Assembly: GCA_036675275.1 (NCBI GenBank)
Contig: JAKFFG010000007.1
Location: 1-64,000, forward strand
Reading direction: 5' to 3'
DNA length: 64,000 bases
Source of the DNA: Pollutimonas sp036675275
GTDB taxonomy: Bacteria; Pseudomonadota; Gammaproteobacteria; Burkholderiales; Burkholderiaceae_B
The position numbers were made by a program, and so were the translations under genes. The notes under the pieces were generated by a model that made no database searches, had not been told where the DNA came from, and was given only the letters and a program-made list of their open reading frames with translations. Positions 25,467 through 34,531 of this stretch are shown piece by piece; positions within the stretch are counted from its first letter, which is position 1; every line of letters starts with the position of its first letter.

Positions 25467-27155
25467 TTAACGCGCAGCCGCAGCCGTTTCCTTATCGAGC
25501 TTGTGCATGATGTAGCGTTGCTGGGCGATCGATACCGCGTTATTCACGCACCAGTAAAGCACCAGCCCGGCAGGGAACAAGAACATCATGCCGCCGAATA
25601 CCAGAGGCATGATCATCATGATCTTGGCCTGGGTCGGGTCGGGAGGCGTGGGGTTGAGCTTGATCTGCAGGAACATGGTGGCCATCATGAACGCAGGCAA
25701 GATGAACCATGGGTCGCGGGCGGACAGATCGTGGATCCAGAGTATCCATGGCGCGCCGCGCATTTCGACGCTGCCCAGCAAGACCCAGTACAGGGAAATG
25801 AACACTGGAATCTGCACCACCATGGGCAAGCAGCCTCCCAGCGGATTGATTTTCTCGGTACGATACATTTCCATCATGGCCGCGTTCAGCTTGGCCTTGT
25901 CGTCGCCGAACTTTTCGCGCAAAGCCTGCATGCGCGGTGTTACCTGTTTCATCTTGGCCATGGAGCGATAGCTCGCCGCCGACAGAGGATAGAACACCAG
26001 CTTGATCAGCAGCGTGAGCGCGACGATGGTCCAGCCCCAATTGCCCAATACGGCATGCAGCCAGGTCATGATCTTGAACAGCGGCTTGGCAATGATGGTA
26101 AGCCAGCCATAGTCGACCACAAGCTCAAGGCCCGGAGCCAGTGCGCTCATGGCTTTCTGGTCTTGCGGGCCTACCCACAGATCCGATTCGACCACTTTGT
26201 GTTGACCGGGTTCGATAGTGCCTACCGACTCGATGCTGCGGATGGCGTAAAGGTTGTCGCCCAGGCGCAGCGCTTCATTGTGGCGGACTGCGTTTTCCGT
26301 CGGCACCCAGGCCGAGGCGAAGTAGTGCTGCACCATGCCTATCCAGCCGTTATTGGCTTCCTTGGTGTAGCCGCCCTTGCCTTTGTCGATATCCGAGAAT
26401 GAAATTTTCTGGAATTTTTCTTCGGCCGAATACAGTGCCGGCCCGGTAAAGGTGCTGTAGAACGATGAGGTATCAGGCGGATCGTTGCCGTCTCGTACCA
26501 GTTGCAGATACAAGGCGGGGTTGACCGGTTGGGCGCTCAGGTTGTAGATATCGTGCCTGACCTGGATGTCGTAGCGGCCTTCGTGCAGCGTATACGTCTT
26601 GACGACTTTTACACCATCGGATTCAGACTCGAAGACCACGTTCAGCGTATCGCCGCTGACATCTTTCGAGACCAGCTTGAATGGCGTCAGGTGCGTGGGA
26701 TAGCTGGCTCCGGCAGGGGCGCCTATGACGCCCGACTGAGCCAGATAGACCAGCGATGCAGAGTTGTCCAGCAGCACCATGGGTCCGGTGGATCCTTCCG
26801 GACCCGCGTATTTCAGCAGCTCTGCCTTGACGAGCTGGGCGCCCGTCGTATCGAAGGTCAGATCGAATACGTCGGTTTTTACATGGACTTGCTCGGACGT
26901 GCTTGCGGGCTTGTCAGTGCCTCCGGGTACCGTTGCACCGGTGGCCGCTGCAGGGGCTCCGGGTGTTCCGGCCGGGGCCGTAGGCACGCTGGTATCGGCG
27001 GGAGCCGCGGGCGTCTGCGCCTGCCCTGCGGTCTGGGTGGCAGGGGGTGTCCCGCCAAACAGCGAAGGCTTGCCATTATGGACTTGCCAGTTGTTCCATA
27101 GCAGCAAGAGCGAGAAGGAGAAAATCATCCATAGGATGGTGCGTCGGATATCCAT
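25467..27155 (-). CDS. yidC: Membrane protein insertase YidC
   Basis: This is the 562-residue insertase (Oxa1 family) that integrates inner-membrane proteins with or without Sec. The start MDIRRTILWMIFSFSLLLLW is the usual first membrane helix. A Pro/Ala/Thr-rich linker (about 38-90) and a large periplasmic domain follow. The catalytic core begins at WGWTIVALTLLIKLVFYPL, with the hydrophilic-groove Arg in SYRSMAKMK and then PLGGCLPMVVQIPVF. It follows yidD by 108 bp in the rpmH-rnpA-yidD-yidC series. The usual next gene, mnmE, is displaced 8.8 kb away. Confidence 0.97.
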   Translation of the reverse strand: MDIRRTILWMIFSFSLLLLWNNWQVHNGKPSLFGGTPPATQTAGQAQTPAAPADTSVPTAPAGTPGAPAAATGATVPGGTDKPASTSEQVHVKTDVFDLTFDTTGAQLVKAELLKYAGPEGSTGPMVLLDNSASLVYLAQSGVIGAPAGASYPTHLTPFKLVSKDVSGDTLNVVFESESDGVKVVKTYTLHEGRYDIQVRHDIYNLSAQPVNPALYLQLVRDGNDPPDTSSFYSTFTGPALYSAEEKFQKISFSDIDKGKGGYTKEANNGWIGMVQHYFASAWVPTENAVRHNEALRLGDNLYAIRSIESVGTIEPGQHKVVESDLWVGPQDQKAMSALAPGLELVVDYGWLTIIAKPLFKIMTWLHAVLGNWGWTIVALTLLIKLVFYPLSAASYRSMAKMKQVTPRMQALREKFGDDKAKLNAAMMEMYRTEKINPLGGCLPMVVQIPVFISLYWVLLGSVEMRGAPWILWIHDLSARDPWFILPAFMMATMFLQIKLNPTPPDPTQAKIMMIMPLVFGGMMFLFPAGLVLYWCVNNAVSIAQQRYIMHKLDKETAAAAR

Positions 27156-27263
27156 AGCGCCTGTTTCAAGTCAAAGCTGAGCAAAGCCCAACAGTTTAAC
27201 GTAGCTCAGCTGAATCGTAGATGAGCAGAGGATTGTGCGGAAAAGCTCCAGCAGGTCGGCAGT

Positions 27264-27515
27264 TTAAGGCAAGCTGCCGTTGTTGCCGGAATCTTTTTTC
27301 GGTTCTGGCACCGGGTCGTATCCGCCCGGGCACCATGGGTGGCAGCGCGCAATACGCCGCGTTCCCAGCCAAAGCCCTTTCAGGGGGCCATGTGTTTCAA
27401 TGGCTTCTATTGTGTAGTTGGAACAAGTAGGCGTAAAGCGGCAACTTCTGCCGACCCAGGGGCTGAGGAAATACCGGTAGAACCGGATGGGGGCTATAAG
27501 CAGCGCCTTGATCAT
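27264..27515 (-). CDS. yidD: Membrane protein insertion efficiency factor YidD
   Basis: This 83-residue protein matches YidD: an amphipathic N-terminal helix, SPWVGRSCRFTPTCSNYTIEAI and HPWCPGGYDPVPEP with the conserved cysteines. It sits on the inner face of the membrane and helps YidC/Sec-dependent insertion. Its ATG overlaps the rnpA stop (ATGA), so the two are translationally coupled. Length is typical. Confidence 0.95.
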   Translation of the reverse strand: MIKALLIAPIRFYRYFLSPWVGRSCRFTPTCSNYTIEAIETHGPLKGLWLGTRRIARCHPWCPGGYDPVPEPKKDSGNNGSLP

Positions 27516-27880
27516 CTCATGGCGCGGTTCAACAGGGCATCGATTTCGTTGCGCACCAGAGCCTTGAGTTCGGTCAGCGTAAACGGCCCGACTTTGGAAT
27601 GCAGTCGAAACACCAGGTCGCGAGCCGGCAGTTCGTGCCTTTTCTGCCGAAACGCTTCGCGTATGACACGCTTGATGGCGTTTCGGGTTACGGACCTTGC
27701 CGCAAAGCGCTTGGCGATCACAAGCCCAAGCCTGGCGCAGGCCGGCTCTGTTCCTTCGGTTTGATCACGCGGCGTTGTTACAACGAACAACGCCCCTCTG
27801 GCAAGTCGTTTGCCCCTAAGGGCAGACGCGTATTCCGAGGGGCGATGCAGGCGTGCCGCAGCAGGAAATGTGGCGCGCAT
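27512..27880 (-). CDS. rnpA: Ribonuclease P protein component
   Basis: RnpA binds the RNase P RNA and helps it process tRNA 5' leaders. From ATG 27880 the protein has 122 residues (MRATFPAAARLHRPSEYASAL). The RNR motif AARSVTRNAIKRVIREAFR is intact near residues 60-78. A TTG at 27913 in frame could extend it by 11 residues. rpmH ends 45 bp before the ATG, so rpmH and rnpA are co-transcribed as usual. Confidence 0.94.
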   Translation of the reverse strand: MRATFPAAARLHRPSEYASALRGKRLARGALFVVTTPRDQTEGTEPACARLGLVIAKRFAARSVTRNAIKRVIREAFRQKRHELPARDLVFRLHSKVGPFTLTELKALVRNEIDALLNRAMR

Positions 27881-27925
27881 AAAGCAGGCACCAACCGCAG
27901 CCGGCCGGCGCAAAGGCTTTTTTGG

Positions 27926-28060
27926 CTATACGGCCAGGCGCTTGCGGCCCTTGGCACGACGCGCATTGATAACGGCACGGCCGCCACGCGTTTTCATGCG
28001 GACGCGAAAACCGTGGGTACGCTTGCGACGGGTGACGGAAGGTTGGAAAGTGCGTTTCAT
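27926..28060 (-). CDS. rpmH: 50S ribosomal protein L34
   Basis: This is the complete 44-residue L34: MKRTFQPSVTRRKRTHGF at the N-terminus, GGRAVINARRAKGRKRL near the C-terminus, ending in AV. It is the first gene of the leftward rpmH-rnpA-yidD-yidC series, divergent from dnaA. Its size and basic composition match the family exactly. Confidence 0.97.
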   Translation of the reverse strand: MKRTFQPSVTRRKRTHGFRVRMKTRGGRAVINARRAKGRKRLAV

Positions 28061-28277
28061 TGGGGATCCAAAATAAAAGAGCTACCTGCAAATCGCTACA
28101 AAGTTAGTCTGTAGCGCCGCTCGCAGGCGTTTAAAATTCGTGTAAAGCTCACCATTTCATCAAATTTTGATAGTTTAGTCAAATGGTTAGCACAAGTACC
28201 TGTTAGGATTCTTGTCTGCCCTTGTGGATAACTATGGCCTCAACAGGGTAGAATCGAGGTTTACAGAAGTGGTGGAC
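28061..28277. promoter_or_regulatory. rpmH-dnaA divergent promoter region with one DnaA box
   Basis: This 217-bp spacer separates rpmH and dnaA. It carries one perfect DnaA box on the minus strand (28223-28231, TGTGGATAA as read on plus), 46 bp before the dnaA start, which fits DnaA autoregulation. I see no box cluster or AT-rich unwinding element like those at 8-10 kb, so this spacer is unlikely to be the main origin. Confidence 0.65.
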
Positions 28278-29696
28278 ATGAAAGATTTTTGGCAGACTTG
28301 CGTCCAGCGTCTGGAGCAGGACCTACCTTCACAGCAAATCAGTGCCTGGATACGCCCATTGGTTCCCCTTGCCTTCGACGAGGCTCAAGCGGTGCTGCGA
28401 GTTTCTGCGCCCAATCGCTTCAAGCTGGACTGGGTGCGCAAGAACTTTGCACACCAGATCGAGACATTGGCAACCGAATGGTACGAGCGCCCGGTGCAGG
28501 TGGTCTTCGAGCTCGCGGGCGCAAGCGCGGCGCCTGCGCCCGCGCGCGGCGGTCCGGCTGCACGCCTGGGCGCGGGGCCCGATGCCGCCGCTGCGCAGGC
28601 CGCGCCCGCCACGCCGCCAGCCGCTACAGTAAGCTCCGGCTGCAATGCCGCTGCCGTCGAGCTTGCACATGATCGCTCGCGACTGAACACCGACCTTACC
28701 TTCGATAACTTCGTCACGGGCAAGGCCAACCAATTGGCTCGGGCAGCGGCGCTGCAGGTGGCCGAAAACCCCGGCGTATCGTACAACCCCTTGTTCCTGT
28801 ACGGGGGCGTAGGCCTGGGCAAGACCCATCTTATTCACGCCATCGGAAACGCCTTGCTGGCCAGCGGCAAAGGAACGCGCATCAGGTATGTGCACGCCGA
28901 CCAATATGTGTCCGACGTGGTCAAGGCTTACCAGCGCAAGGCTTTCGACGAATTCAAACGCTATTACCATTCGCTCGATCTGTTGTTGATTGACGACATT
29001 CAATTTTTTGCCGGCAAGAACCGTACCCAAGAAGAATTTTTCTACGCCTTCGAGGCCATGGTCGCGCAGCGCAAGCAAATCATCATTACGTCCGACACGT
29101 ATCCCAAGGAACTGGCCAATATAGACAGCCGGCTCATCTCCCGCTTCGATTCGGGTCTTACGGTTGCCATCGAGCCGCCCGAGCTCGAAATGCGCGTGGC
29201 TATTTTGCTGCGCAAGGCCCAGACCGAGGGCGTGACCATGCCCGAAGAGGTGGCGTTTTTCATTGCCAAGCATTTGCGCAGCAATGTGCGCGAACTGGAA
29301 GGGGCGCTGCGCAAAGTCTCGGCCTATGCCCGCTTCCATGGGCGGGAAGTCCTGACGGTCGATGTCTGCAAAGACGCCCTGAAAGATCTTCTGTCGGTCT
29401 CCAACGGACAAATCACGGTCGAAAACATCCAGAAGACGGTCGCCGACTTCTACAAGATCAAAGTGGCCGACATGTATTCGAAACGTCGCCCCGCCAATAT
29501 TGCAATGCCGCGCCAGGTGGCCATGTACCTGGCCAAAGAACTGACCCAAAAGAGCCTGCCCGAAATCGGCGATCTGTTCGGCGGGCGCGACCACACTACC
29601 GTGCTCCATGCCGTGCGGAAAATCGCCGACGCAAGATCCAAGCAGACCGAACTCAACCATGCTCTTCACGTACTAGAACAAACCTTAAAAGGATAA
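28278..29696 (+). CDS. dnaA: Chromosomal replication initiator DnaA
   Basis: DnaA is the AAA+ initiator that binds DnaA boxes and unwinds oriC. The family start MKDFWQTCVQRLEQDLP at ATG 28278 gives 472 residues; an upstream in-frame start would add 22 unrelated residues. Domain I (about 1-85) is followed by an Ala/Pro-rich linker (about 85-130). The AAA+ domain has Walker A GGVGLGKTHL and Walker B LLIDDIQFF. Domain IV carries the DNA-binding signature GGRDHTTVLHAVRKI near the C-terminus. dnaN starts 2 bp after the stop. Confidence 0.98.
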   Translation: MKDFWQTCVQRLEQDLPSQQISAWIRPLVPLAFDEAQAVLRVSAPNRFKLDWVRKNFAHQIETLATEWYERPVQVVFELAGASAAPAPARGGPAARLGAGPDAAAAQAAPATPPAATVSSGCNAAAVELAHDRSRLNTDLTFDNFVTGKANQLARAAALQVAENPGVSYNPLFLYGGVGLGKTHLIHAIGNALLASGKGTRIRYVHADQYVSDVVKAYQRKAFDEFKRYYHSLDLLLIDDIQFFAGKNRTQEEFFYAFEAMVAQRKQIIITSDTYPKELANIDSRLISRFDSGLTVAIEPPELEMRVAILLRKAQTEGVTMPEEVAFFIAKHLRSNVRELEGALRKVSAYARFHGREVLTVDVCKDALKDLLSVSNGQITVENIQKTVADFYKIKVADMYSKRRPANIAMPRQVAMYLAKELTQKSLPEIGDLFGGRDHTTVLHAVRKIADARSKQTELNHALHVLEQTLKG

Positions 29697-29698
29697 CC

Positions 29699-30808
29699 AT
29701 GCAACTCGTACAAGCGACCCGTGATGCATTGCTCAAACCGTTATCGACGGTAGCCGGAATTGTCGAGCGCAGGAATACCTTGCCTATCTTGGCAAATATC
29801 CTGTTGCGCAAAGAAGGCAAGAGCGTCGCATTTATTGCCACCGATCTCGAGGTTCAAATTACCACGCATGCCGAGTTCGGTATTGGCGATGAAAACGAGT
29901 CCACGACGGTTGCAGCACGCAAGCTGCTTGACATACTGCGCGCGCTGCCGGATACGGGCGATGTGAAGCTGGGACTGGCCAGCGCCAAGCTGTCGGTGCA
30001 AAGCGGAAAAAGCCGTTTCGCCCTGCAAACAATGGGCGCCGCCGAATACCCCACCTTGGCTCAGCCCGAACAATGGGATATTTCCTTTTCGCTGCCGCAG
30101 AAAACGTTGAAGCACTTGTTCAACATGGTGCATTTCGCCATGGCGCAGCAAGACATCCGCTATTACCTTAATGGGCTGCTGTTTGTATTCGAGCCTGGCT
30201 TCGTGCGCGCTGTGGCCACCGACGGCCACCGCCTGGCGCATAGCGGCACGGTTGTCGAAGGCATCGCTTCCAAGCACGACGTCATCGTGCCGCGCAAGAC
30301 TGTGCTGGAAATGCAGCGCTTGCTCAGCGACACCGATGAGCCGGTATCCATAGACGTAGCCACGGGCCAGATTCGTTTCCGTTTCGGCGATGTCGAACTG
30401 GTGTCCAAACTGGTCGAAGGCAAGTTCCCCGATTTCACCCGGGTGATACCAAGCAACTACACGCGTCATTTTTCCATCAGCCGGGAAATATTGCAGGGCA
30501 GCCTGCAGCGCGCCGCCATTCTCACCACCGACAAACTGAAAGGCGTGCGCCTGCAATTGTCGAATAACCAGTTGAAAATTTCTTCGACCAACGCCGAGCA
30601 GGAAGAGGCGCAGGAAGAACTCGATATCGACTACGGCCACGAGCCCCTGGATGTGGGCTTCAATGTCAGCTATCTGCTCGACGTTCTGGCCAATGTCAAA
30701 ACCGAAACCATTCAATGGTCGGTCCAGCCCGACGTCAATGCATCGGCGTTGATTACGAGCCCTGACGACGAGCAGTTCAAGTATGTCGTCATGCCAATGC
30801 GCATCTAA
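29699..30808 (+). CDS. dnaN: DNA polymerase III beta subunit (sliding clamp)
   Basis: This is the 369-residue clamp that tethers polymerase III to DNA. It has the family opening MQLVQATRDALLKPLSTVAGIVERRNTLPIL in part, ATDGHRLA in the central domain, and the C-terminal YVVMPMRI that lies by the partner-binding pocket. It follows dnaA by 2 bp and precedes gyrB by 92 bp. recF, which often comes next, is absent, as is common in this group. Confidence 0.98.
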   Translation: MQLVQATRDALLKPLSTVAGIVERRNTLPILANILLRKEGKSVAFIATDLEVQITTHAEFGIGDENESTTVAARKLLDILRALPDTGDVKLGLASAKLSVQSGKSRFALQTMGAAEYPTLAQPEQWDISFSLPQKTLKHLFNMVHFAMAQQDIRYYLNGLLFVFEPGFVRAVATDGHRLAHSGTVVEGIASKHDVIVPRKTVLEMQRLLSDTDEPVSIDVATGQIRFRFGDVELVSKLVEGKFPDFTRVIPSNYTRHFSISREILQGSLQRAAILTTDKLKGVRLQLSNNQLKISSTNAEQEEAQEELDIDYGHEPLDVGFNVSYLLDVLANVKTETIQWSVQPDVNASALITSPDDEQFKYVVMPMRI

Positions 30809-30900
30809 ATTCCCGGAATTTATGTCGCGGGGAGTGTTTCGGGCGAGCCGGCCCGGAGCACTTCAACAGCCGGAAGGCTTATATAAGGTTTTTACAAACT

Positions 30901-33351
30901 ATGTCAGATCAAACCACGAATGCCGCCGTTAACGGATACGGCGCCGACTCGATCAAAATGCTCAAGGGCCTTGAAGCTGTTCGCAAGCGCCCCGGCATGT
31001 ATATTGGCGATACTTCCGACGGAACCGGACTCCATCATATGGTGTTCGAGGTAGTCGATAACGCAATCGATGAAGCGCTGGCAGGCCATTGCGATGACAT
31101 CGTCGTTACCATCCACGCCGACAACAGTATTTCGGTCTCCGACAACGGGCGCGGCATCCCGACCGACATCCACAAGGACGACGAATTCAACCGTAGTGCC
31201 GCTGAAATCGTCATGACCGAACTGCATGCCGGCGGCAAGTTCGACCATAACTCGTACAAGGTTTCCGGCGGATTGCACGGCGTGGGCGTGTCCTGCGTAA
31301 ACGCATTGTCCGAATGGCTGCGCCTGAGTATTGCCCGCAACGGCGAAATGCACGAAATGGAATTTCGTCGTGGAGAGCGCGTCGAACCCTTGAAGCTTAC
31401 CGGTACGACCGATCAAAAAGGCACGCGGGTACAGTTTCTGGCCGACACCCAGATCTTCGAAAACATTGAGTACCACTACGAAATCCTGGCCAAGCGCCTG
31501 CGCGAACTGTCTTTCCTGAACAATGGCGTGAAAATCCGCCTCATTGACGAGCGCAACGGCAAAGAAGAAAACTTTGCCTTCCTTGGCGGTGTAAAGGGCT
31601 TTGTCGAATACATCAACCGTAGCAAAACGGTGTTGCACGCCAACGTGTTCTCGGTAAGCACCGAGTCGACCGTCGGCGAGACCACCGTGGGCGTGGATGT
31701 AGCCATGCAGTGGAACGACAGCTACACCGAAACCGTGCTGTGCTTCACCAACAACATTCCCCAGCGCGACGGCGGCTCACACCTGACGGGCTTGCGCGCT
31801 GCCATGACGCGCATCCTGAACAAATACATTGCCGACAACGACATGGCGAAGAAGGCCAAGGTCGACACCACCGGCGACGACATGCGCGAAGGACTGGCCT
31901 GCGTATTGTCGGTAAAAGTACCCGAGCCCAAATTCAGCAGCCAGACCAAAGACAAACTGGTGTCCAGCGAAGTGCGCCCCGCCGTGGAAGAGGCCGTGGC
32001 CCGTACGCTGGAAACCTGGCTGCTTGAAAACCCCACAGACGCAAAGGCGTTGTGCAACAAGATCATCGACGCGGCACGCGCTCGCGATGCGGCCCGCAAG
32101 GCGCGCGAAATGACTCGTCGCAAAAGCGTGTTGGAAGGCGCCGGCTTGCCCGGCAAGCTGGCCGACTGCCAGGAAAAAGACCCGGCCCTGTGCGAAATCT
32201 ATATTGTCGAGGGCGACTCCGCCGGCGGCTCGGCCAAGCAAGGCCGAGACCGCAAGTTCCAGGCCATTCTGCCTTTGCGCGGTAAAGTGCTGAACGTTGA
32301 AAAGGCGCGTTTCGACCGCCTGATCACCAGCGAGCAGATCACCACCCTGATCACCGCGCTGGGAACCAGCATAGGCCCCGATTTCAATATCGACAAGCTG
32401 CGCTATCACCGCATCATCATCATGACCGATGCCGACGTCGACGGCGCCCACATCCGTACGCTGTTGCTGACCTTGCTGTATCGCCAGATGCCTGAATTGG
32501 TGGATCGCGGCCACATCTATATTGCCCAGCCGCCTTTGTACAAGGTCAAGGTCGGCCGCGAAGAGCGCTACCTGAAAGACGACGCGGAAGAAGCCCAGTT
32601 CATGCTGCAGGTGGCCCTGAAAGACGCGGTGCTCATACCCAAGGAAGGCGCCGCCCCGATTTCCGGCGACGCGTTGGCCGAACTGGCCCGCCAGTACATC
32701 ATGGCCGATGGCGTCATCAGTCGTCTGACCAAGCACATCGACATGGCGTCGTTGTCGGCCATGGCCGAAGGCGTGGAAATCAATCTGGACGATGCCGAAC
32801 AGGCAGCGGCGTCGGCCAAGCGCCTGCAGGATGCCATCGAGGATCCCTCCGTGCCGAATGGGGTAACGGTAACCGTGGACGAGAACGAAGAGGGCGACTC
32901 CTGGCGCCTTATCGTCAACCGCATGCATCATGGCAATGTGCGCGTCAGCGTATTCGACCGCACTTTTGTGCGCGGCGCCGACTACGCCATTCTTTCCAAG
33001 GCCGCCAAGACCTTCCTCGGCTTGATGGGCACCGGCGCTCTGGTCGCGCGTGGCGAAGGCGAGAAGCGCCGCGAGAAGTACATCTCCGACTTCCGTGAAG
33101 CCATGCAGTGGCTGCGTAGCGAAGCCGACCGCAGTATCAGCAAGCAGCGCTACAAGGGGCTGGGCGAAATGAACCCCAGCCAGCTATGGGAAACTACCAT
33201 GGATCCGAAGGTGCGCCGTTTGCTGCGCGTGCAGGTGGAAGACGCCATTGCTGCCGACGAAGTGTTTACCACGCTTATGGGAGATCACGTCGAGCCGCGC
33301 AGGGCTTTTATTGAAGAGCATGCGCTGCAGGCCAGCAATATTGATGTGTGA
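30901..33351 (+). CDS. gyrB: DNA gyrase subunit B
   Basis: GyrB is the ATPase subunit of gyrase, which introduces negative supercoils. The 816-residue protein has the GHKL motifs EVVDNAIDEALAG (near residue 45) and GLHGVGVSCVNAL (near 122), the TOPRIM motif EGDSAGGSAKQGRDR (near 435), and the acidic metal site DADVDGAHI (near 510). The segment of about 165 residues inserted before the final tail is usual for proteobacterial GyrB. The end YKGLGEMNPSQLWETTMDP is conserved. It is followed by a strong terminator. Confidence 0.98.
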   Translation: MSDQTTNAAVNGYGADSIKMLKGLEAVRKRPGMYIGDTSDGTGLHHMVFEVVDNAIDEALAGHCDDIVVTIHADNSISVSDNGRGIPTDIHKDDEFNRSAAEIVMTELHAGGKFDHNSYKVSGGLHGVGVSCVNALSEWLRLSIARNGEMHEMEFRRGERVEPLKLTGTTDQKGTRVQFLADTQIFENIEYHYEILAKRLRELSFLNNGVKIRLIDERNGKEENFAFLGGVKGFVEYINRSKTVLHANVFSVSTESTVGETTVGVDVAMQWNDSYTETVLCFTNNIPQRDGGSHLTGLRAAMTRILNKYIADNDMAKKAKVDTTGDDMREGLACVLSVKVPEPKFSSQTKDKLVSSEVRPAVEEAVARTLETWLLENPTDAKALCNKIIDAARARDAARKAREMTRRKSVLEGAGLPGKLADCQEKDPALCEIYIVEGDSAGGSAKQGRDRKFQAILPLRGKVLNVEKARFDRLITSEQITTLITALGTSIGPDFNIDKLRYHRIIIMTDADVDGAHIRTLLLTLLYRQMPELVDRGHIYIAQPPLYKVKVGREERYLKDDAEEAQFMLQVALKDAVLIPKEGAAPISGDALAELARQYIMADGVISRLTKHIDMASLSAMAEGVEINLDDAEQAAASAKRLQDAIEDPSVPNGVTVTVDENEEGDSWRLIVNRMHHGNVRVSVFDRTFVRGADYAILSKAAKTFLGLMGTGALVARGEGEKRREKYISDFREAMQWLRSEADRSISKQRYKGLGEMNPSQLWETTMDPKVRRLLRVQVEDAIAADEVFTTLMGDHVEPRRAFIEEHALQASNIDV

Positions 33352-33407
33352 TGTTGTAGGTTCTCATAATTGAGTTACTGAAAACGTCCGCGGTGTTAGA
33401 GACGATC

Positions 33408-33447
33408 AAAGGGCTCTGGCTTATCGCCAGAGCCCTTTGCATTTTAT
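33408..33447 (+). terminator. Rho-independent terminator after gyrB
   Basis: A 13-bp perfect stem AAAGGGCTCTGGC/GCCAGAGCCCTTT with a 5-nt loop is followed by GCATTTTATT. It lies 57 bp past the gyrB stop and before the convergent Bug gene. Confidence 0.88.
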
Positions 33448-33526
33448 TGAGTATTGAACCGAACCGCGCTATTGCCACGTTGTCAGCGGCGCAGTCTACA
33501 AACACAGCCGCCTAAGCCGACTCCCG

Positions 33527-34501
33527 TCAATTAGGTTGCTGTCCCGAAGCGCCGATTACTTTGGCCCAGCGGTCCATCTCTCCGACAACGTATTTCTTAT
33601 GTCCTGCGGGTTCTAAGCGTTCATCATTGATTATGGTCAAGCCTAGGGCTTCCTGCCGCTGTATAAGATCTGGATTTTTCAACGCGCCTCGAAGGGCGGT
33701 GTTCAGTTTTGCGATGACTTCGGGAGGCGTGCCGCGGGGCGCATAAAGACCATGCCAAACGGTCACGTTGAAATCAGTCAGCCCTGATTCAGCCAGGGTT
33801 GGGACCTGTGCCATCGAGGGCAGCTTGAGTCGTTGAGTGCTGGTGACAGCATAGGCCTTAACTTTTTTTCCTTCTACTTGTGCGACCGCATTTGTGGCCT
33901 GTTCGCACATCAGGTCCACCTGCCCACCCATCAGGTCGATCATGGCGGGCCCGGTTCCTTTATACGGTACGGTCGTCATGTTCACTCCCAAGGCACTTTG
34001 CAGCATGAGGCCACAAAGGTGTGAGGCCGACCCTACACCTGCATTGGCAAGATTAACCTTATCGTTGTTTTGATTTATCCAGTCACGCAATTCGTCGAAG
34101 CTGTTCGCCGCTAAGGTCGGCTTGCTGATCAAGGTAGACGGCGCTTCATTGATTAAGCCCAGAAACTCGAAACTGTCCGGGACCTTATAACTGAGGTCTT
34201 TATACAGAGACGGCGCCGTGGCCATGCCTATATGATGCACGAGCAGTGTGTAGCCGTCTGGTGCGGCGCGCGCCACTTTTGTGGTTCCTATGGTGCCTCC
34301 CGCCCCCGTTGTGTTTCCGACGATCACGGCTTGTCCCAAGGGCTTGCGCAATGCTTCGGCTACGTCACGAGCAATTTTGTCGCTGGGTCCACCGGCGGCG
34401 AACGGCACAACGAGCGTAACGGCTTTCTCGGGGAAGGCGGCCTGGACGCCTAGCGAAATCCCGGCGAGCCCTAATGTCAACGCGATTTTCTGAAAATTCA
34501 T
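33527..34501 (-). CDS. Bug family (TctC-type) periplasmic solute-binding protein
   Basis: This 324-residue receptor has a signal peptide ending near GVQA-A. The Bug opening FPEKAVTLVVPFAAGGPSDKIAR and the middle segment TVPYKGTGPAMIDLMGGQVDLMC are clear. It is 30 bp downstream of the tarD-like dehydratase on the same strand, so it probably binds tartrate or a related hydroxy acid. The gene converges on gyrB beyond the terminator. No membrane partner genes are close. Confidence 0.9.
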   Translation of the reverse strand: MNFQKIALTLGLAGISLGVQAAFPEKAVTLVVPFAAGGPSDKIARDVAEALRKPLGQAVIVGNTTGAGGTIGTTKVARAAPDGYTLLVHHIGMATAPSLYKDLSYKVPDSFEFLGLINEAPSTLISKPTLAANSFDELRDWINQNNDKVNLANAGVGSASHLCGLMLQSALGVNMTTVPYKGTGPAMIDLMGGQVDLMCEQATNAVAQVEGKKVKAYAVTSTQRLKLPSMAQVPTLAESGLTDFNVTVWHGLYAPRGTPPEVIAKLNTALRGALKNPDLIQRQEALGLTIINDERLEPAGHKKYVVGEMDRWAKVIGASGQQPN

Positions 34502-34531
34502 GATGTTGTCTCCTTTTTATTTGTCCGGTCG

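Noticed and set aside
28061..28277. rpmH-dnaA spacer as oriC
   Set aside because: Only one DnaA box and no unwinding stretch were seen; the mnmG side has the box clusters.
28329..29669. 446-codon minus-strand open frame across dnaA
   Set aside because: It is antisense to dnaA and lacks a start context and known motifs.
31777..32931. 384-codon minus-strand open frame across gyrB
   Set aside because: It is antisense to gyrB with biased composition typical of shadow frames.
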